Of a DNA stretch of 64,000 nucleotides, positions 53,888-61,820 are shown in pieces. Both the position numbers and the translations under genes were made by a program. Origin of the DNA: Pseudomonadota bacterium (GTDB taxonomy: Bacteria > Pseudomonadota > Gammaproteobacteria > Steroidobacterales > Steroidobacteraceae). Numbering within the stretch: the first letter of the stretch is position 1; the number at the start of each line of letters is the position of its first letter. The notes below the pieces were generated by a model. The model had not been told where the DNA came from. It saw nothing but the letters and a program-made list of their open reading frames with translations, and did not search any database. The DNA lies in NCBI GenBank assembly GCA_018241425.1, contig JAFEDU010000002.1, positions 744,001 through 808,000 of the forward strand, read 5' to 3'.

Positions 53888-54097
53888 ATGAAGTCTTGGC
53901 TTAAGCTCGTCTACATCTCCGCAAGTGCCTGCGTCCTCACTTCATTGACGGGATGCGTTGTGCACGATCGTGAGGTTGTGCACGACAACGGTTACTCCCA
54001 GGGCTACAAGGAGGGGTACTACGACCGAGAGCACAATCGGTGGTGGCACGAACAAGCCTGGCACGATTGCGCCGAGAACGATGTCCACTGCCATTGA
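53888..54097 (+). CDS. Small lipoprotein, unknown function
   Basis: 69 residues with a clear lipoprotein signal: basic start, hydrophobic YISASACVLTS and lipobox LTGC (lipidated Cys about residue 23). The mature part is rich in Tyr, His, Asp and Trp (GYSQGYKEGYYDREHNRWWH) and ends with two cysteines, and could bind metal. AGGAGGC precedes the ATG. A strong hairpin follows 14 bases after the stop. Confidence 0.75.
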   Translation: MKSWLKLVYISASACVLTSLTGCVVHDREVVHDNGYSQGYKEGYYDREHNRWWHEQAWHDCAENDVHCH

Positions 54098-54110
54098 GCG
54101 GTGATCGTTG

Positions 54111-54135
54111 CGGGGCGGCCGTCGAGGCCGCCCCG
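54111..54135 (+). terminator. Hairpin terminator after the small lipoprotein gene
   Basis: Perfect 10-bp stem CGGGGCGGCC (54111-54120) and GGCCGCCCCG (54126-54135) with loop GTCGA. No T-tract follows, so it is a hairpin of the type common in GC-rich genomes; it may act with Rho. Confidence 0.5.
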
Positions 54136-54260
54136 TCCGGGCTGACGGTTTGGGACTGGTGTGCCCGCGGCCAAGAATGCGGCGGCGTCCGGCAGCCTCT
54201 CATGAGCCAGTGTGAGCATATTCGGCGCTTCACCCCCTTACCGCAGGTCGCGCGCACGCC

Positions 54261-54608
54261 GTGGAGCATCGCTGGCGCATACGAGAAGCCTGTGCGTTCG
54301 AGGCGCGCGTTCGGTGCCGCGGTCGGGCGCCGTCGAGCAGCATGCTTTGCGACTTGAGTCTCAGCGGCGGATTCGTCCGGGCTGGGGTCCGGCCGCCTGT
54401 TTTTTCCCAGGTCGTGCTGTCGGTGGCCGGCGTGGACCTGGAAGGATGGATTGTCCGCCGCGTGACGGGCGGGTTCGCAATCGAATGGGATCCCGACTCG
54501 CTATCGGCGGTCATGGCGCTGCTTGCCCGGCTACAGGAAGCTGCACAACCTCGAGTGCCGCGTGTCGCCGCTCGCGCGTCGGCGGCAGCCCTGGAAATAC
54601 TCGCCTAG
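54261..54608 (+). CDS. PilZ-domain c-di-GMP-binding protein
   Basis: 115-residue stand-alone PilZ domain. The RxxxR motif is at residues 4-8 (RWRIR) and the second motif DLSLSGGFV fits D/NxSxxG, so the c-di-GMP contacts look intact. Beta strands follow (VVLSVAGVDLEGWIVRRV; GGFAIEWD), and an Ala-rich helix closes it. The start is a GTG with no strong Shine-Dalgarno. Its partner is unknown; with the diguanylate cyclase at 42.4 kb and the motility genes a role in motility is possible. Confidence 0.75.
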   Translation: MEHRWRIREACAFEARVRCRGRAPSSSMLCDLSLSGGFVRAGVRPPVFSQVVLSVAGVDLEGWIVRRVTGGFAIEWDPDSLSAVMALLARLQEAAQPRVPRVAARASAAALEILA

Positions 54609-54632
54609 CCTGCGGGCAACCGCGAAGAGGCC

Positions 54633-55007
54633 CTAACGCCGCGGCTTCTCCGCGGCACGCTCCTCGCCCACTGTGCACACAGCCTCGGGTGAGGCTTCGA
54701 GCCGCTCGCGCGGGATCGGTTGGCCGCTGATGTCCGACAGACCGTAGGTGCCTTCCTCGATCTTCTTCAGGGCGCGATCCACCTGCGCGAGGCGGGCGGC
54801 GTTACGCCGGAGCAGGTTATCGCCACGCTCCAGGGCATCGAGTCCCTGCGCGTCCTCCTCGGCTTCCAGGGCCTCACCGCTGCGCTGCGCATTAATGTCC
54901 GCCTCCTCGGCTTCGGCGTCATCAGCCGCGGCCTTCAAGGTGGCGCGCAGGCGCAGCAGCTCCTGGCGCTGCTTCTGGAGGAATTGGGCGTCGAGTTCCG
55001 ATTTCAT
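54633..55007 (-). CDS. DksA/TraR-like protein with degenerate zinc finger
   Basis: 124 residues from the ATG at 55007. A coiled-coil N-terminal part (residues 3-90; KQRQELLRLRATLKAAADDA) is followed by the DksA/TraR C-terminal segment (YGLSDISGQPIPRERLEASP, EAVCTV). DksA proteins modulate RNA polymerase through the secondary channel. The canonical four zinc cysteines are here Ser, Ser, Cys and Gly, so zinc cannot be bound in the usual way. This resembles the zinc-independent DksA2 idea, but the protein is closer in size and layout to short TraR/DksA paralogues. Confidence 0.82.
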   Translation of the reverse strand: MKSELDAQFLQKQRQELLRLRATLKAAADDAEAEEADINAQRSGEALEAEEDAQGLDALERGDNLLRRNAARLAQVDRALKKIEEGTYGLSDISGQPIPRERLEASPEAVCTVGEERAAEKPRR

Positions 55008-55169
55008 GGGCTGGGCCTCGCTGCGCTCGAACCGTTGGGGGTGGACCGAGCATATCAGGAGCGGGCGCCCGCGCAGGCCGCGTAACGACGGGAACAGCGC
55101 TCCCCGGGCCATGCGGCCGGTCGCCCGTGGCGTGGTTGCATCGGCCCTCTACGACGCTATGCTCACCGG

Positions 55170-55643
55170 ATGGCAACTTTCGACCTGGCTCCCCCGACGT
55201 CGCAGCAGCGCGCGTCGTTGACTGCGGCCCTGACCCCGGACGAACGTCATGTGCTGCTCGCGCATGGCACGGAGGCCCCGTTCTGCGGGGTTTTCCTGGA
55301 CAATCACGAGGACGGCATCTATACGTGCCGGTTCTGCGGCTTGCCGCTGTTCCGCTCCAGCGCGAAGTTCGATTCCGGGACGGGCTGGCCGAGCTTCTTC
55401 CAGCCCTTCGACGAGCGCCACATCCGGCGCATCCGCGATACGAGCCACGGCATGACGCGCGTGGAAGAGGTTTGTGCGCGTTGCGGGAGTCACCTGGGGC
55501 ACGTGTTTCCGGATGGCCCACCGCCCACCGGCGAGCGTCATTGCCTGAACTCCGTGTCCCTCTCGTTCTCGGCGCAGGGGACCCCTTTGCCCGACCTGCT
55601 GGGGCGGGGGCCTCCCGAAGGACAGGCGGTGGAGTCAGCTTAA
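55170..55643 (+). CDS. msrB: Peptide-methionine (R)-S-oxide reductase
   Basis: Reduces methionine-R-sulfoxide in proteins. 157 residues. Structural zinc Cys pairs are at 53/56 (CRFC) and 102/105 (CARC). The catalytic Cys125 lies in GERHCLNSVSL, and FDSGTGWPSF and HLGHVFPDGP are the MsrB signatures. No signal peptide, so cytoplasmic. It stands alone, divergent from the DksA-like gene. Confidence 0.95.
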   Translation: MATFDLAPPTSQQRASLTAALTPDERHVLLAHGTEAPFCGVFLDNHEDGIYTCRFCGLPLFRSSAKFDSGTGWPSFFQPFDERHIRRIRDTSHGMTRVEEVCARCGSHLGHVFPDGPPPTGERHCLNSVSLSFSAQGTPLPDLLGRGPPEGQAVESA

Positions 55644-55672
55644 GCCCGACGCGCCGGGCCATTGCACCGAAG

Positions 55673-56563
55673 TCAACCGGCGCGCCGAGCCTTTGACTCC
55701 GAAAGTGCAGAGTTAATGAAATCCGTCACCAGGGCAGCAATCTCGTCGGCGGCCGTGTCCAGGGCAAAATGACCGCCGTCAACGATATGCACCTCGGCTT
55801 TCGGAACGTCTTTGCGATAACTCTCCGGCTCGCTGGGGTCAAAGGACGCTTCGTATCGTCCCCAGATTACGAGCAGGCGCGGTTGCCGTTGGCGCAGCCA
55901 GTTCTGCCACTTCGGATATGAATCAACGTTGGTTCGGTAGTCGTAAAAGAGATCGCTTTGGATCTCGGCCTGACCGGGCCGATTGAGGAAATAGAATTCG
56001 TCGGTCCAGAGATCTGGATCGTGGCGTTCGATGTCAGGGTCGTTTCCCACGTGCCGCGTACGCGCGGCCTCGAGCGACAACAAGTCCTTGCGCAGTGCGC
56101 TCTCGTTGGTGACGCGATCGTTCCAGAAAGCGCGTCGCGTCTTCCAGTTCGCTCCCAGGCCTTCGTTGTGGGCGACGGCGTCTTGAACGATAAGAGCCTC
56201 GATCCGCTCTGGATGTGCCAGCGCCATCCGAAAGCCGACTGGACCACCGTAATCCTGCATATAGAGCGTGTAGCGAGGTAGTCCAAGCGCTTCGGCGAAG
56301 CGGTTCATGATTCCGGCGTATCGGTCGAACGTGTATGCGAAGTTGTTGGCGTCCGGCCAGTCGCTGTGCCCGAAACCGGGATAGTCCGGCGCTATCAGAT
56401 GGTAATGACCGGATAGCCGTGAAAAAAGCGGCTCGAACATTCGCGAGGACGACGGAAGTCCGTGCAACAGCAGCAGTGCCGGTGCGTCCTTGGCGCCGGC
56501 CTCGCGATAGAAGATCGAGAGACCGTCGACCTCCACGGTTCGATACGACGTCGTCGTAGGCAT
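55673..56563 (-). CDS. Alpha/beta-hydrolase with Asp nucleophile (dehalogenase/epoxide-hydrolase type)
   Basis: 296 residues. HGLPSSSRMF holds the oxyanion HG. The nucleophile elbow is YMQDYGGPVGF with Asp104, not Ser. An Asp nucleophile puts it with haloalkane dehalogenases and epoxide hydrolases rather than esterases. The C-terminal part has VIWGRYEASFDPSE and the catalytic His in VDGGHFALD. The substrate cannot be told. The gene lies 12 bases after a DJ-1/PfpI gene. Codon use and base composition are visibly lower in GC than the flanks. Confidence 0.85.
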   Translation of the reverse strand: MPTTTSYRTVEVDGLSIFYREAGAKDAPALLLLHGLPSSSRMFEPLFSRLSGHYHLIAPDYPGFGHSDWPDANNFAYTFDRYAGIMNRFAEALGLPRYTLYMQDYGGPVGFRMALAHPERIEALIVQDAVAHNEGLGANWKTRRAFWNDRVTNESALRKDLLSLEAARTRHVGNDPDIERHDPDLWTDEFYFLNRPGQAEIQSDLFYDYRTNVDSYPKWQNWLRQRQPRLLVIWGRYEASFDPSEPESYRKDVPKAEVHIVDGGHFALDTAADEIAALVTDFINSALSESKARRAG

Positions 56564-56575
56564 GGTCGCGTCCCC

Positions 56576-57388
56576 TTACGCCGCCCGAACCGGCTTCTTC
56601 CTCTCATCGAGCGCCTGTTGCAGGAGTTTAAGAAGCGCTTGATCGGAGAACGGGTTCTGGCCCGAAATCAACTCGCGATCCTGGATGACATAGCTCGACC
56701 ATGGCGCGAGCACGCTTACGTCGCCACCCGCTGTCTTCAAGGCGAAGTCCGGATAGAAGAGCACCTTGCCCTCAATCTCCAGCGGCTCCCGCTGCTGCTC
56801 TTCCGCGGTTGAAAATATGGTCATTTTATATCCCGCATAGATCCAGCCCTGCGCCTTGGCATGTGCCCCGGTGGGGTCGTTCGCCGCGAGCGCGGCGATA
56901 ACCTCCCTCGAATTCGGAAGTGCCGAGAGAAGCGAGATCGGGCCGTGGCAGAGGACTGCCGTAGGTTTGGATGTTGCATGAAAGTGTCGCATCACGGTGC
57001 CGGCGTCGGGATCATCGAGAAGATCAATCATCGGGCCGTGTCCGCCGGGGACGAAGACCGCGTCATACTGATCAAGGCCGGACGCCACGACAGCGGAGAT
57101 TCGGGTGGGATTCCTGAGCCCCGTCAGGCTGTCGCGAAATTTGAAATAGTCCTGAAGCTTGCTCTCGCTGCCACCAAAGAAGTCGGGTACGGCGGAATGC
57201 AGGTCCAGCTGGGGTGTGTTGCCCTTGGGGTTGGCGAAGGTGATCTCGTAGCCTTCCTGCATGAGGGCGCGAACCGGGACGGTCAGTTCGTTGAGGTAGT
57301 AGCCGGCGCCGGCGTAGACCTTGTCATCTTTCAACGGCAGCCCGTAGCCGCTGGATACCAGCACCAAGATTTTTCCCTTTGCCGCCAT
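56576..57388 (-). CDS. DJ-1/PfpI (Hsp31-like) type 1 glutamine amidotransferase-like protein
   Basis: 270 residues. The conserved nucleophile Cys147 in TAVLCHGPISLL is followed by His148, and VFVPGGHGPMID is the DJ-1/PfpI signature. Hsp31-like members are reported as glyoxalases or chaperones; which applies is open. It is the first gene of a two-gene operon with the Asp-nucleophile hydrolase. Upstream lies an overlapping palindrome at 57501-57525, a probable operator. Lower GC than the flanks. Confidence 0.88.
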   Translation of the reverse strand: MAAKGKILVLVSSGYGLPLKDDKVYAGAGYYLNELTVPVRALMQEGYEITFANPKGNTPQLDLHSAVPDFFGGSESKLQDYFKFRDSLTGLRNPTRISAVVASGLDQYDAVFVPGGHGPMIDLLDDPDAGTVMRHFHATSKPTAVLCHGPISLLSALPNSREVIAALAANDPTGAHAKAQGWIYAGYKMTIFSTAEEQQREPLEIEGKVLFYPDFALKTAGGDVSVLAPWSSYVIQDRELISGQNPFSDQALLKLLQQALDERKKPVRAA

Positions 57389-57500
57389 GGCCGCTCTCCT
57401 GTGCTCAGGCTAATTCTGACTTCCCGAATACGAACCGACCGTCCCGTCTACCTGGCAGGGCGGTTATCCCGCGGCCGCTACGACGAAGCCATTGAACCAA

Positions 57501-57525
57501 GGTATGGATCCATACCTAGGTATGG
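57501..57525. promoter_or_regulatory. Overlapping 16-bp palindromes (GGTATGG units) upstream of the PfpI gene
   Basis: GGTATGGATCCATACC (57501-57516) and CCATACCTAGGTATGG (57510-57525) are both perfect palindromes that share the middle CCATACC. The result is three alternating GGTATGG/CCATACC half-sites, a layout expected for an operator bound by two dimers. It lies 113 bases upstream of the PfpI start. The rest of the 57389-57802 gap (414 bases) shows no supported gene; a short minus-strand frame over it looks like a shadow. Confidence 0.65.
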
Positions 57526-57802
57526 GTGGGCATGGATGGTTGAATCGCCGAGCGGGTTCTGCGGCGTGACGGTCGGTCTGATCTCGCGCATATGTGCCTC
57601 ATGCGAGAAATCAGCGGTCCACGGACGACGCCGGTGACCCCGCAGCGTGTCCGGAGGTTTCAGGGCGAGGCGGGAGTCGTTCCGAGCCTTGCCAATCGCT
57701 TTGGCGATACGCCGTCGCAATGGCGCGGCGAAGCGAGGGGGTAGGGGCCGTCCGCCGCTGCTAGAGTAGTCGGCAACTGCGTCACGGGTGGGAGATAGAG
57801 CC

Positions 57803-58555
57803 ATGCAGCGCGTTGCAACTCAAGCGATTGCTCTTTTGCTGTTCTCAGGTCTCGCGGCAGGCGGCGTGCAGGCCGGCGCCGTGCCTGCATACATCACCGC
57901 CGCTATCGCCGACAGTGCGCGGCCGGATTCGGACCGCGCGCGCGATGCGCAGCGCAAGCCCGCCGAAACGCTGGCTTTCGCAGGCGTCAAGCCCGGGGAT
58001 CAGGTGCTGGAGATTGCCCCAGGCACCGGCTACTACACCCGACTGCTGAGTGCCATCGTCGGACCCAAGGGGAAGGTCACCGTGTACCTGGTCGGCCCGT
58101 TGCCCAAGGCGGGCGCGACGCCGCCGCCGATCCAGGCGATCGCTGCCGATCCGCATTACGGCAACGTGACGCTCATCATGCAGCGGCTCACCGAAGCCAA
58201 GCCGTCAGCGGCCTTCGGACTTGTATGGACCACGCAGAACTATCACGACCTGCACAACATTGCTGACCTGAGCATGCTGGCCATCAACAACGCGATCTTC
58301 GACGCCTTGAAGCCCGGCGGCGTGTATTTCGTGCTGGATCATGCTGCGCAAGCCGGCTCCGGAGTGGGTGAGACGAATACGCTTCACCGGATCGAGGAGG
58401 AGAGCGTGAAGAACGAAGTCACCTCGGTCGGCTTCAGGCTGGCGGGCGAGAGCAACATCCTGCGCAATCCTGCAGATCCCCGCACCGGTAAGGTGTTCGA
58501 GGGCGAGATCCAGGGACACACGGATCAGTTCATCCTGAAGTTCAGGAAGCCCTAG
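57803..58555 (+). CDS. Exported class I SAM-dependent methyltransferase-like protein
   Basis: 250 residues from the ATG at 57803 (GGGAG upstream). A signal peptide (TQAIALLLFSGLAAGGVQAG) precedes a Rossmann methyltransferase domain: VLEIAPGTGYYTRLLSAIVG is motif I, FGLVWTTQNYHDLHN is the region after motif III, and LKPGGVYFVLDHAA is motif VI-like. Signal-bearing predicted methyltransferases of this type (COG4798-like) are known in Proteobacteria, but no reaction is known. SAM in the periplasm is not expected, so the true role is puzzling. Confidence 0.8.
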   Translation: MQRVATQAIALLLFSGLAAGGVQAGAVPAYITAAIADSARPDSDRARDAQRKPAETLAFAGVKPGDQVLEIAPGTGYYTRLLSAIVGPKGKVTVYLVGPLPKAGATPPPIQAIAADPHYGNVTLIMQRLTEAKPSAAFGLVWTTQNYHDLHNIADLSMLAINNAIFDALKPGGVYFVLDHAAQAGSGVGETNTLHRIEEESVKNEVTSVGFRLAGESNILRNPADPRTGKVFEGEIQGHTDQFILKFRKP

Positions 58556-58855
58556 CGAAGTGCTCGGCACGGGATGCCCGCGCGGATCAGCGGCAGCGGC
58601 AGTGAACTCTCGTCGCCACTGGTACTGCGCTCGCCGCTGGAAGCTGCGACGACGAGTGTCCCGATGAACCCGGGAACCTGGGTGGCGCGGACGCTGTCTG
58701 ACAGCTAACCCCGCGCGACCACATCTTTAAAGAGTGGGTAGAATCCCACCCGCGGACGGTAGACGGACGCCCGCGTCCGCTCGCCGCACGCCCTTCGGCG
58801 CTGCTGCTTATCTCCAGAAAGAGAATCGAAATAAACGCTAAGTTATTGTTTTTAT
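58556..58855. other. Intergenic region between methyltransferase and tRNA-Leu
   Basis: 300 bases. It holds a small hairpin GTGGG-TAGAAT-CCCAC (about 58735-58752), an inverted GCGGACG/CGTCCGC pair (about 58753-58781), and an AT-rich stretch next to the tRNA. A 44-codon frame at 58574-58708 has no recognisable product. Confidence 0.35.
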
Positions 58856-58940
<85 letters not shown>

Positions 58941-58987
58941 AGGTGAGGAAGGCCGCGCAATGTACGCACGGGGTCGGAGGCTGTCAA

Positions 58988-61057
58988 TTGAAGGGGCGTA
59001 GGGGCAAGTCCGGCCGGCGGGACAATGCGCAGTCGCAGAAATCGACCCGGCACCACGCCGGTTCCGCGCATAAGAAGAAGGTGGAGGGTGGCGGCGGGCG
59101 GTCCCGCGCCCCGGGTTCCGCCACCGGCGGCGTCCGCCACGGCTCGCTGGTCGAGGGCGTGGTCAGCGCCAACCGCGCCGGCTATGGCTTCCTCAGGGTC
59201 GAGGGCTTCAAGGACAGCATCTTCATCCCGCCCCCGCAGATGCGCGGTGTCATGCACGGGGACCGCCTGCGCGTGAAGGTCGCCCGCGCCGACGATGATC
59301 GCTGGTCGGGCACGGTCGAGGAGGTGCTCGAGCGCGGCGTGTCCGCGTTCCTGGGCACGATCGAGATGCAGGGCAGGACCGCCTGGGTGAACGCGGCCGA
59401 CCGCCGGCTGCAGCTGCGCTGTGCGGTGACCCCCGCCGAACTGGACGGCGCCCGCGGCGGGGACTGGGTGATTGCGCGGGTCACGCGCCACGCGGGATCC
59501 GCTTCGGTCGCACAGGCCAAGGTGATCAAGCGCCTGGACCCGGACCGGCCGGTCGAGATGGCCACCGAGTCCGCGATCGCACGCTTCGACCTGCCGAACG
59601 AGTTTTCCGCGACCGCGCTGCGCGAGGCGCAGGCGTTTGGTGCCGAGGTCGACCCGCGCGAGGCGGCGCGCCGCGAGGACCTGCGCGGCCTGCCCCTCGT
59701 CACCATCGACGGCGAGGACGCCCGCGACTTCGATGACGCGGTGTACGCGGAACCGCACCCGGAGGGCTTCCGCCTCATCGTCGCGATCGCCGACGTGAGT
59801 CACTACGTGCGCCCCGGCACGGCGCTCGATGCCGGCGCGCAGGAGCGGGCGACGTCGGTGTACTTCCCGACCCGCGTGCTGCCGATGCTGCCGACGGCGC
59901 TCTCGGACCACCTGTGCTCGCTCGCCCCGCACGTCGATCGCCTGTGCTTTGCCGCCGACATGATCGTGAGCAAGAACGGCACGCTGCGCGGCGCGCGCTT
60001 CTACCCGGCGGTCATGCGCTCGGCGGCACGGCTCACCTACACGCAGGCCTACGAGGCGCTGTTCGAGGGGCGCCCCGCGGCCCGCGCGCACCTGGGCGCG
60101 CTCTACGAGAAGCTCCTGATCCTGGTGGATGTCTATCGCGCCCTCCACAAGGCGCGCACGAGGCGTGGCGCGCTGGACCTGGATGCACCGGAGGCGGAGT
60201 TCGTCATCGACGACGCCGAGCGCGTGCGTGGCATCGAGATGCGCTCGCGCAACGACGCCCACCGCCTGATCGAGGAGTGCATGATCCTCGCCAACGTCGC
60301 CGTGGCCGAGGCGCTGGAGAAGGGGCGCACGCCGACGTTGTACCGGATCCACGGCCAGCCCGATGACGAAAAGCTCGAGCGACTCAGCTCCACGCTGCAC
60401 GCGCTCGGCATCGAGGCCCGCATCCCCGAGACCGTGACGACGCGCGACCTGCAGGCGATCGCGCGCCGGGTCCCGGATGCGGCCGAGCGTTCCTTCGTCG
60501 AGTCGCTCGTAGTGCGGGCGATGCCACAGGCGCTCTACCAGCCGGCCAACATCGGGCACTTCGGGCTCGCACTGAGTCATTACGCGCACTTCACCTCGCC
60601 GATCCGGCGCTACCCTGACCTCGTGGTGCATCGCACGCTGCGCGCCCTGATCGGGACGCCGGGCGGTGCGGCTGTGCGCTACGACGAGGCCGCACTGAGC
60701 GCGCTCGGGGAGAGCACCTCGCGCCTGGAGAAGCGCGCGGACGAGGCCGACCGCTACGTCTCGAACTTCCTGAAGTGCACGTACCTGAAGGAACGCATCG
60801 GCCAGACCTTCCAGGGACTGATCACGACCGTCGTCGAGTTCGGCTGCTTCGTGCAGATCCTGGACGTGGCGGTCGACGGCCTGCTGCACATCGACAACCT
60901 GCGCGACGATGACTACCTGATGGAAGATCATGGGCATGCCTGGCGCGGCAAGCGCACCGGGCGGCAGCTCAAGGCCGGCGGTCACGTGCGCGTCATGGTC
61001 ACCGCCGTCAACCCGATCGAGGGCCTGATCGACCTTGCGCTCGCCGAAGAGACCTGA
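58988..61057 (+). CDS. rnr: Ribonuclease R
   Basis: 3'-5' exoribonuclease that degrades structured RNA. Start at TTG 58988 because GGAGG (58976-58980) lies seven bases upstream and no ATG or GTG fits; this gives 689 residues. Order: a basic low-complexity N-terminus (Lys/Arg/His, about 1-40), cold-shock OB domains (GYGFLRVEGFKDSIFIPPPQ), the RNB catalytic domain (about 225-555) with TIDGEDARDFDDAVYA and SHYAHFTSPIRRYPDLVVHR, and an S1 domain at the end (GLITTVVEFGCFVQI). It is shorter than E. coli RNase R (813 aa). The N-terminal helix-turn-helix domain and the long Lys-rich tail are missing. rlmB overlaps, as the rnr-rlmB pair often does. Confidence 0.94.
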   Translation: MKGRRGKSGRRDNAQSQKSTRHHAGSAHKKKVEGGGGRSRAPGSATGGVRHGSLVEGVVSANRAGYGFLRVEGFKDSIFIPPPQMRGVMHGDRLRVKVARADDDRWSGTVEEVLERGVSAFLGTIEMQGRTAWVNAADRRLQLRCAVTPAELDGARGGDWVIARVTRHAGSASVAQAKVIKRLDPDRPVEMATESAIARFDLPNEFSATALREAQAFGAEVDPREAARREDLRGLPLVTIDGEDARDFDDAVYAEPHPEGFRLIVAIADVSHYVRPGTALDAGAQERATSVYFPTRVLPMLPTALSDHLCSLAPHVDRLCFAADMIVSKNGTLRGARFYPAVMRSAARLTYTQAYEALFEGRPAARAHLGALYEKLLILVDVYRALHKARTRRGALDLDAPEAEFVIDDAERVRGIEMRSRNDAHRLIEECMILANVAVAEALEKGRTPTLYRIHGQPDDEKLERLSSTLHALGIEARIPETVTTRDLQAIARRVPDAAERSFVESLVVRAMPQALYQPANIGHFGLALSHYAHFTSPIRRYPDLVVHRTLRALIGTPGGAAVRYDEAALSALGESTSRLEKRADEADRYVSNFLKCTYLKERIGQTFQGLITTVVEFGCFVQILDVAVDGLLHIDNLRDDDYLMEDHGHAWRGKRTGRQLKAGGHVRVMVTAVNPIEGLIDLALAEET

Positions 61058-61820
61058 AGCGCGTTCCGCCCCTGCCGGCGCCGCAAGCCAGACCATCTAC
61101 GGGCTGCACGCCGTGCGCGTCATGCTCGAACGGCACCCGCAGCGCGTGCGCACGGTGCGCCTCGCCGAAGGGCGCCACGATCCGCGCGTGCGGGCCGTGG
61201 AGGAGCTGGCGCATCGCCACGGCATCAGCGTCCAGCGCATCGATCCGCAGGACCTGCGGCAGCTCCTGGGCGACGTGGCGCACCAGGGCGTCGCTGCCGA
61301 GGTGACCGCGCTGCCCCCCTGGGACGAGGACCAGCTGCTCGCCGCCCTGAGCGGTGCGACCGCGCCGATTCTCCTGGCGCTGGATGGCGTCCAGGATCCC
61401 CACAACCTCGGGGCCTGCCTGCGCAGCGCCGATGCGTGCGGGGCGCTGGCCGTCATCGTGCCCCGCGACCGCGCCGCGCAGCTCAATGCCACCGTACGCA
61501 AGGTGGCGGTGGGGGCGGCCGAGACCACCCCCGTAGTGGCGGTCACCAACCTGGTGCGTACACTGAAGCTCCTCAAGGAGGCGGGCCTGTGGGTCGTGGG
61601 CGCGGATGCGGACGCGGACCGGGAGGCCAGCCAGGTCGATCTCAAGGGGGGCGTCGTGCTGACACTCGGGGCGGAAGGGGCGGGACTGCGGCAGCTGACC
61701 CGCCAGAACTGCGACTTCATGGTGCGCCTGCCGCAACTGGGCGCGGTCGAGAGCCTGAACGTTTCGGTGGCCGCCGGCATGCTCCTCTATGAGGCCGTGC
61801 GGCAGCGGGGCGGGGCATGA
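61035..61820 (+). CDS. rlmB: 23S rRNA (Gm2251) 2'-O-methyltransferase
   Basis: SpoU-class (trefoil-knot) methyltransferase acting on 23S rRNA. 261 residues. The N-terminal substrate domain starts with IYGLHAVRVMLERHPQRV. The three SpoU motifs are LALDGVQDPHNLGACLRSAD, LTLGAEGAGLRQL and VESLNVSVAAGMLLYEAV. The start is a TTG at 61035 that overlaps the end of rnr by 23 bases; no ATG or GTG upstream of the conserved part is possible. It overlaps the next gene by four bases. Confidence 0.93.
   Translation: MRSPKRPEARSAPAGAASQTIYGLHAVRVMLERHPQRVRTVRLAEGRHDPRVRAVEELAHRHGISVQRIDPQDLRQLLGDVAHQGVAAEVTALPPWDEDQLLAALSGATAPILLALDGVQDPHNLGACLRSADACGALAVIVPRDRAAQLNATVRKVAVGAAETTPVVAVTNLVRTLKLLKEAGLWVVGADADADREASQVDLKGGVVLTLGAEGAGLRQLTRQNCDFMVRLPQLGAVESLNVSVAAGMLLYEAVRQRGGA

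Noticed and set aside
57478..57804. 108-codon minus-strand frame upstream of the PfpI gene
   Set aside because: It spans the palindromic operator region and the methyltransferase start, with no family signature.
58574..58708. 44-codon frame between methyltransferase and tRNA-Leu
   Set aside because: No Shine-Dalgarno, no recognisable product and no coding neighbours to support it.
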